NCBI RefSeq assembly: GCF_001647545.1
Contig: NZ_LSZH01000012.1
Location: 1-64,000 of the forward strand
DNA from: Acinetobacter sp. SFB
GTDB lineage: Bacteria; Pseudomonadota; Gammaproteobacteria; Pseudomonadales; Moraxellaceae
DNA length: 64,000 nucleotides
Reading direction: 5' to 3'
In this document: one piece after another, positions 60,738 to 64,000 of the stretch
Layout of the letters: every line of letters starts with the position of its first letter
Numbering within the stretch: position 1 is the first letter of the stretch
Translations under genes and position numbers: made by a program
The notes under the pieces: model-generated
Told to the model about the DNA's origin: nothing
The model's database searches: none
The model's input: the letters and a program-made list of their open reading frames with translations, nothing else

Positions 60738-63196
60738 TAACGTTCTGTCCAAGATTGATTAATTTTATTAAAACCTAGAATGCGATTTTCTAGTAATGAT
60801 GAAAGCTTTTTATTGAAACCACCTAAACCTTTCAGGCTGATTTCCGCCATAATGGCGCGTTTGGCATTTACGCCTTCCGCCTTCACATCGTCTAGGTCAT
60901 TATAGTAAGAGCGTCCATAAACTGAAATGCCCCAGCAACATGCTTCATAATTTACACCCAACAGGTATTCACGTGCGACGTTGTTTTCTAAGTCATATTG
61001 AGCATGTCCCATAATTCGCCAGTTGTTAGATACAGGCTGAATGAAGGATGCAACGACTTGATCATATTGCTTTTGTCTATTTGGAATATCTTTGCGATAG
61101 AAGTAACCCACGTTATATAGATTACCTTGAGCGCCGGTGTAATAGAGTTGCAAGTCACGTTGAGCATTGTCACCATTTGACATCCATGCCGAGTTGGCTC
61201 CAATGGTGAAATTTTGTGACAGTTGGCTAGAAACACTTACAACAGGGCCGGTATGACGTTCAGTATCAAACTGATCAGGTTCATTTTCTAAATTTACACG
61301 ACGATCTTCAAAGTAAAAGCTTTGTCCGATACTGGTTTTTAAGCGTTCCAGACCAATTTCATCAAATAGGCTATAACTTAGACCTAAAGATAAGAAATTG
61401 TTGTCTTCTAAACGGTCATGACCATAAAAGCGACGCGGGCTGAATAATTGATCATAATTGATTGATGCAGTTGTCGAGTCAAAATTTGGGTAACCCTCTT
61501 GGTTTTTATACGGTGCATAGGCGTAAAATGCACGTGGAGTGAGGGTTTGCAGGTACTTCCCATCTTTTTCAAAGATCAAGCCGGTATCTAAAGTAAATTG
61601 CGGTACAGTGACCGATTGATTTTCATTTGAAGAATTAATGTTCTGGTTGGCATTAATTGTGTCTTGATCATAGAAAGTGTTGACGTTACGAAGCGATACT
61701 TCAGGAATAACGAATGACCATGGGTTACGGTAGTTATATCGAACAGAAAAGTCATTATAAATACGGGTACCGCTTGGTTCAAACGAGCCTGTATTCGCTG
61801 TATTGGAAAGATTAATATCTTTTTTAAAGTAAGCAGTATCGTTATTAAATTCGTATTGTAAACCTAGTGGGTTGCCTGTTTTATAATTTAACAGGAACTG
61901 GGGTAAACGGGCATAAGGACGGTCTTCATCAGAGACAGACTGATCTAGTGTTTGGAAGTCCTCAACTTTTAACTGGGCTTTTAAACCGGGAATACCATTT
62001 TTATAGTTAAGTTCCCAAGAACGACGCAAGTTTAAGTCGGTCTTCGAATTAGGGTTGTTATTTAAATCAGCTAAATAATCTTTATCTGAGACATAGTTAT
62101 AATCTAAATTAGTAGAAAATTGATCGTTAATTTGCCATTGATGTAGTAGATGTAATTCTTTACGGTCTTGACCCTCATATTGGTCATCCGAAGCTAAATA
62201 ACCGCCGCTAATCACACCTGAACCGAAATTTTTTGTTAAATAACGGAATTCGCCTTGCAGCATTGGTCCACGATCAGCAATATATCGCGGAGTAACGGTA
62301 GCATCATAATTTGGTGCCAGATTTAAATATACTGGAACAGCAAGTTCTACACCACCATCGTTAGTAAAGCCGAAACTTGGTGTCAAAATACCCGTTGTAC
62401 GACGGTCATCAATCGGAAAATTAAAGTAAGGAACTGCTAAGACGGGAACATCTTTAACATATAGTTTAGTTCCGCGCGTTTCGCCGCGACCGGTTTCTTG
62501 ATTTAAAGTGATTTTATCTGCTTGAATTTTCCAGGTTGGCGTTTCATCGGGTGGGCAGGTGCTATATGTGGCATTGTTCATTACCACAACATTGTCAGAG
62601 GTGCGGGCAATTTTTTCAGCATGACCATGCGCATGTTGTTGTTCAGAAATATAGAAGCTGTTTTTTAAATCGCCTTGCTGGGTTTTTAGGTTGTAATTAA
62701 TTTGATCACTTTGTGCGAGTAATCCGGCTTGCGCCATTTGCACACGACCTTCAGCATTGGCAAAAGTTTGGGTCTGATCAATGGTGATTTTATCGGCACG
62801 AATTTGACGACCTTGTTGATCAATTAATACGTTGCCTTGAAGGACAGAGTCACCATTAGGATCGTAATGACCATAATCGGCAGTAACCACTGACGTGGCT
62901 GCTGAAGCATCAATGGCTTTGGTTTCTGGGCTAATCGGCGTAACCCAGGCACCTTGACAATAAGCGGAACTTAAATGTTTTCCCTGACGTTGCTGAGCTT
63001 CAGGTGATGATTTATCAACATAATATTGTTCAAAAAATTGTTGCCCCGGATAAGCTTCCTGAATGCTGTCCTTCATTTTCTGATTGTCGACAGTCGAAGC
63101 TGGAAGTGTGGACTCAGCATAGCTTGAAATCGAGCTGCCACATAGAAGGGTCAAGATGGCAGTCGCTAAAGGATTAAATTTAAACTGATGCTTCAT
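60737..63196 (-). CDS. lptD: LPS-assembly protein LptD
   Basis: Outer-membrane translocon that with LptE delivers LPS/LOS to the surface. From ATG 63196 (MKHQFKFNPLATAILTLLCG) it has 819 residues including a signal peptide. An OstA/LptA-like jellyroll (LQGNVLIDQQGRQIRADKIT) follows, then the beta-barrel with alternating strands. Cys residues near both ends (AYCQG, CPPDET, YEACCWG) include the disulfide pairs used in maturation. The order lptD-surA is that of E. coli. Confidence 0.93.
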   Translation of the reverse strand: MKHQFKFNPLATAILTLLCGSSISSYAESTLPASTVDNQKMKDSIQEAYPGQQFFEQYYVDKSSPEAQQRQGKHLSSAYCQGAWVTPISPETKAIDASAATSVVTADYGHYDPNGDSVLQGNVLIDQQGRQIRADKITIDQTQTFANAEGRVQMAQAGLLAQSDQINYNLKTQQGDLKNSFYISEQQHAHGHAEKIARTSDNVVVMNNATYSTCPPDETPTWKIQADKITLNQETGRGETRGTKLYVKDVPVLAVPYFNFPIDDRRTTGILTPSFGFTNDGGVELAVPVYLNLAPNYDATVTPRYIADRGPMLQGEFRYLTKNFGSGVISGGYLASDDQYEGQDRKELHLLHQWQINDQFSTNLDYNYVSDKDYLADLNNNPNSKTDLNLRRSWELNYKNGIPGLKAQLKVEDFQTLDQSVSDEDRPYARLPQFLLNYKTGNPLGLQYEFNNDTAYFKKDINLSNTANTGSFEPSGTRIYNDFSVRYNYRNPWSFVIPEVSLRNVNTFYDQDTINANQNINSSNENQSVTVPQFTLDTGLIFEKDGKYLQTLTPRAFYAYAPYKNQEGYPNFDSTTASINYDQLFSPRRFYGHDRLEDNNFLSLGLSYSLFDEIGLERLKTSIGQSFYFEDRRVNLENEPDQFDTERHTGPVVSVSSQLSQNFTIGANSAWMSNGDNAQRDLQLYYTGAQGNLYNVGYFYRKDIPNRQKQYDQVVASFIQPVSNNWRIMGHAQYDLENNVAREYLLGVNYEACCWGISVYGRSYYNDLDDVKAEGVNAKRAIMAEISLKGLGGFNKKLSSLLENRILGFNKINQSWTER

Positions 63197-63316
63197 TTGT
63201 CTCATTAACCAAGTATGCTTAATCGCAATTAATTATTCTCGCATCATAGAGAAAAAGTTTATAAGTGGCTACACTTAGTACTTTAAAAACTCAGCCTGTT
63301 TTAGAATTTATCGCAA

Positions 63317-64000
63317 ATGAAAACACAACGTGAACAAATCATATATACATGGATTACATCTGTACTTGATTCAGATCAATTTGAAATTAATTTTTTGCCA
63401 GGCGATGCAAGCTTCCGTCGTTATGCACGAATCAAGTTGAATAATAAAACATTTATGCTCATGGATGCACCACCAGAAAAAGAAGATTGTGTGCCTTTTG
63501 TGACGATTGACCAGTTTTTCGATAGTCAGGGCGTTCGCGTTCCGCATATTGTCGCTAAAGACTTGCAGCAAGGCTTTTTATTGCTAGAAGATTTTGGTGA
63601 TATTTTGCTCTCAACCTTGCTGAACGATGACACGGTTGATGCCTATTATGCACAAAGCTTTAAACAGTTGATCGAATTACAGGCAATTGATGGCACAGAA
63701 AATTTCCCGGCTTATTCCTATGAGAAACTCATTTCTGAAATGGAATTGCTCACAGACTGGATGCTGCCTTCATTAAATATTCAACCCACTCAAGATGAGC
63801 AGGCATTAATTAAACGTACCTTTGCAATTTTGGCCAATGCAGCATTGGCGCAACCGCAAGTGATTGTGCATCGCGATTTTCATAGCCGTAACCTGATGAA
63901 AATTGAAGGCGAGACCGATCTTGGCGTAATTGATTTTCAGGATGCGGTGATTGGTGCAGATACTTACGATTTAATCTCGATTACCCGTGATGCTTATGTA
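63317..64000 (+). CDS. amgK: AmgK-like sugar kinase (APH family), cut by the window end
   Basis: Aminoglycoside-phosphotransferase-fold kinase. From ATG 63317 it runs 228 codons to the window edge. It opens with FLPGDASFRRYARIKLNNKT, has LLLEDFGDILLSTLL and the catalytic loop VIVHRDFHSRNLMK followed by GVIDFQDAVIGADTYDLIS, which carries the metal-binding DFQDA. Divergent from lptD, as amgK-murU is in pseudomonads and Acinetobacter, so it is probably N-acetylmuramate/N-acetylglucosamine anomeric kinase of cell-wall recycling. The 3' end is not in the window. Confidence 0.82.
   Translation, partial: MKTQREQIIYTWITSVLDSDQFEINFLPGDASFRRYARIKLNNKTFMLMDAPPEKEDCVPFVTIDQFFDSQGVRVPHIVAKDLQQGFLLLEDFGDILLSTLLNDDTVDAYYAQSFKQLIELQAIDGTENFPAYSYEKLISEMELLTDWMLPSLNIQPTQDEQALIKRTFAILANAALAQPQVIVHRDFHSRNLMKIEGETDLGVIDFQDAVIGADTYDLISITRDAYV

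Overview
The window is a piece of an AT-rich gammaproteobacterial chromosome, very probably Acinetobacter (Moraxellaceae). Pointers to this are an Hfq with a long glycine-rich tail, an lptD-surA pair divergent from an AmgK-type kinase, the tsaE-mutL-miaA-hfq order, and the coding style of the housekeeping genes. The species cannot be fixed from the sequence alone.

Host left arm (1-22594). A Ras/MglA-like GTPase sits with two Roadblock/LC7 proteins (the first interrupted by a one-base frameshift) and an unknown 320-aa protein. Next come a DUF1653 protein, an O-methyltransferase, a KTSC protein, ahpC, hrpA, a FabH-like ketoacyl synthase with a lysophospholipid-type acyltransferase, two unrecognised genes, a Pif1-like helicase and a voltage-gated K+ channel. 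The 16.4-18.2 kb stretch is a graveyard. It holds a collapsed mhpB-like extradiol dioxygenase gene and a collapsed metE gene, the latter still divergent from an intact metR. After that come a DUF441 membrane protein, rsuA, a GNAT acetyltransferase, a solitary RelB/DinJ-like antitoxin and an RluA-type pseudouridine synthase.

Prophage (about 22595-54543). This is an apparently complete lambda-like siphovirus of about 32 kb with HK97-type head genes. It runs from a tyrosine integrase, past a leftward operon (orphan C5 DNA methyltransferase, PrtN-like protein, several small proteins), to a CI-like S24 repressor flanked by operators, a Cro-like protein, a CII-family protein, primase and primase-helicase. 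A repeat-rich candidate origin follows. Then come a candidate late regulator with promoter and leader terminator, HNH nuclease, TerS/TerL, portal, protease, capsid, connectors, tail tube, a frameshifted tail chaperone (lambda slippery heptamer), a terminator-flanked moron-like gene, tape measure, tail tip and fibre, holin, SAR endolysin and nested Rz/Rz1 spanins. An 18-bp palindromic operator (AACTAACTTAAGTTAGTT and variants) recurs at the leftward promoter, at the rightward promoter and, unexpectedly, at the late promoter. The late operon carries about ten terminator-like hairpins, which points to processive antitermination.

Host right arm (54544-64000). tsaE, mutL, miaA and hfq run rightward. 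surA and lptD run leftward. A divergent AmgK-like kinase is cut by the window end.

No rRNA, tRNA, CRISPR array or insertion sequence was recognised. The most interesting signals are the late-promoter operator/terminator arrangement, the repeat cluster behind the phage helicase, a stand-alone copy of the tape-measure C-terminus, and the decayed metE beside a living metR.
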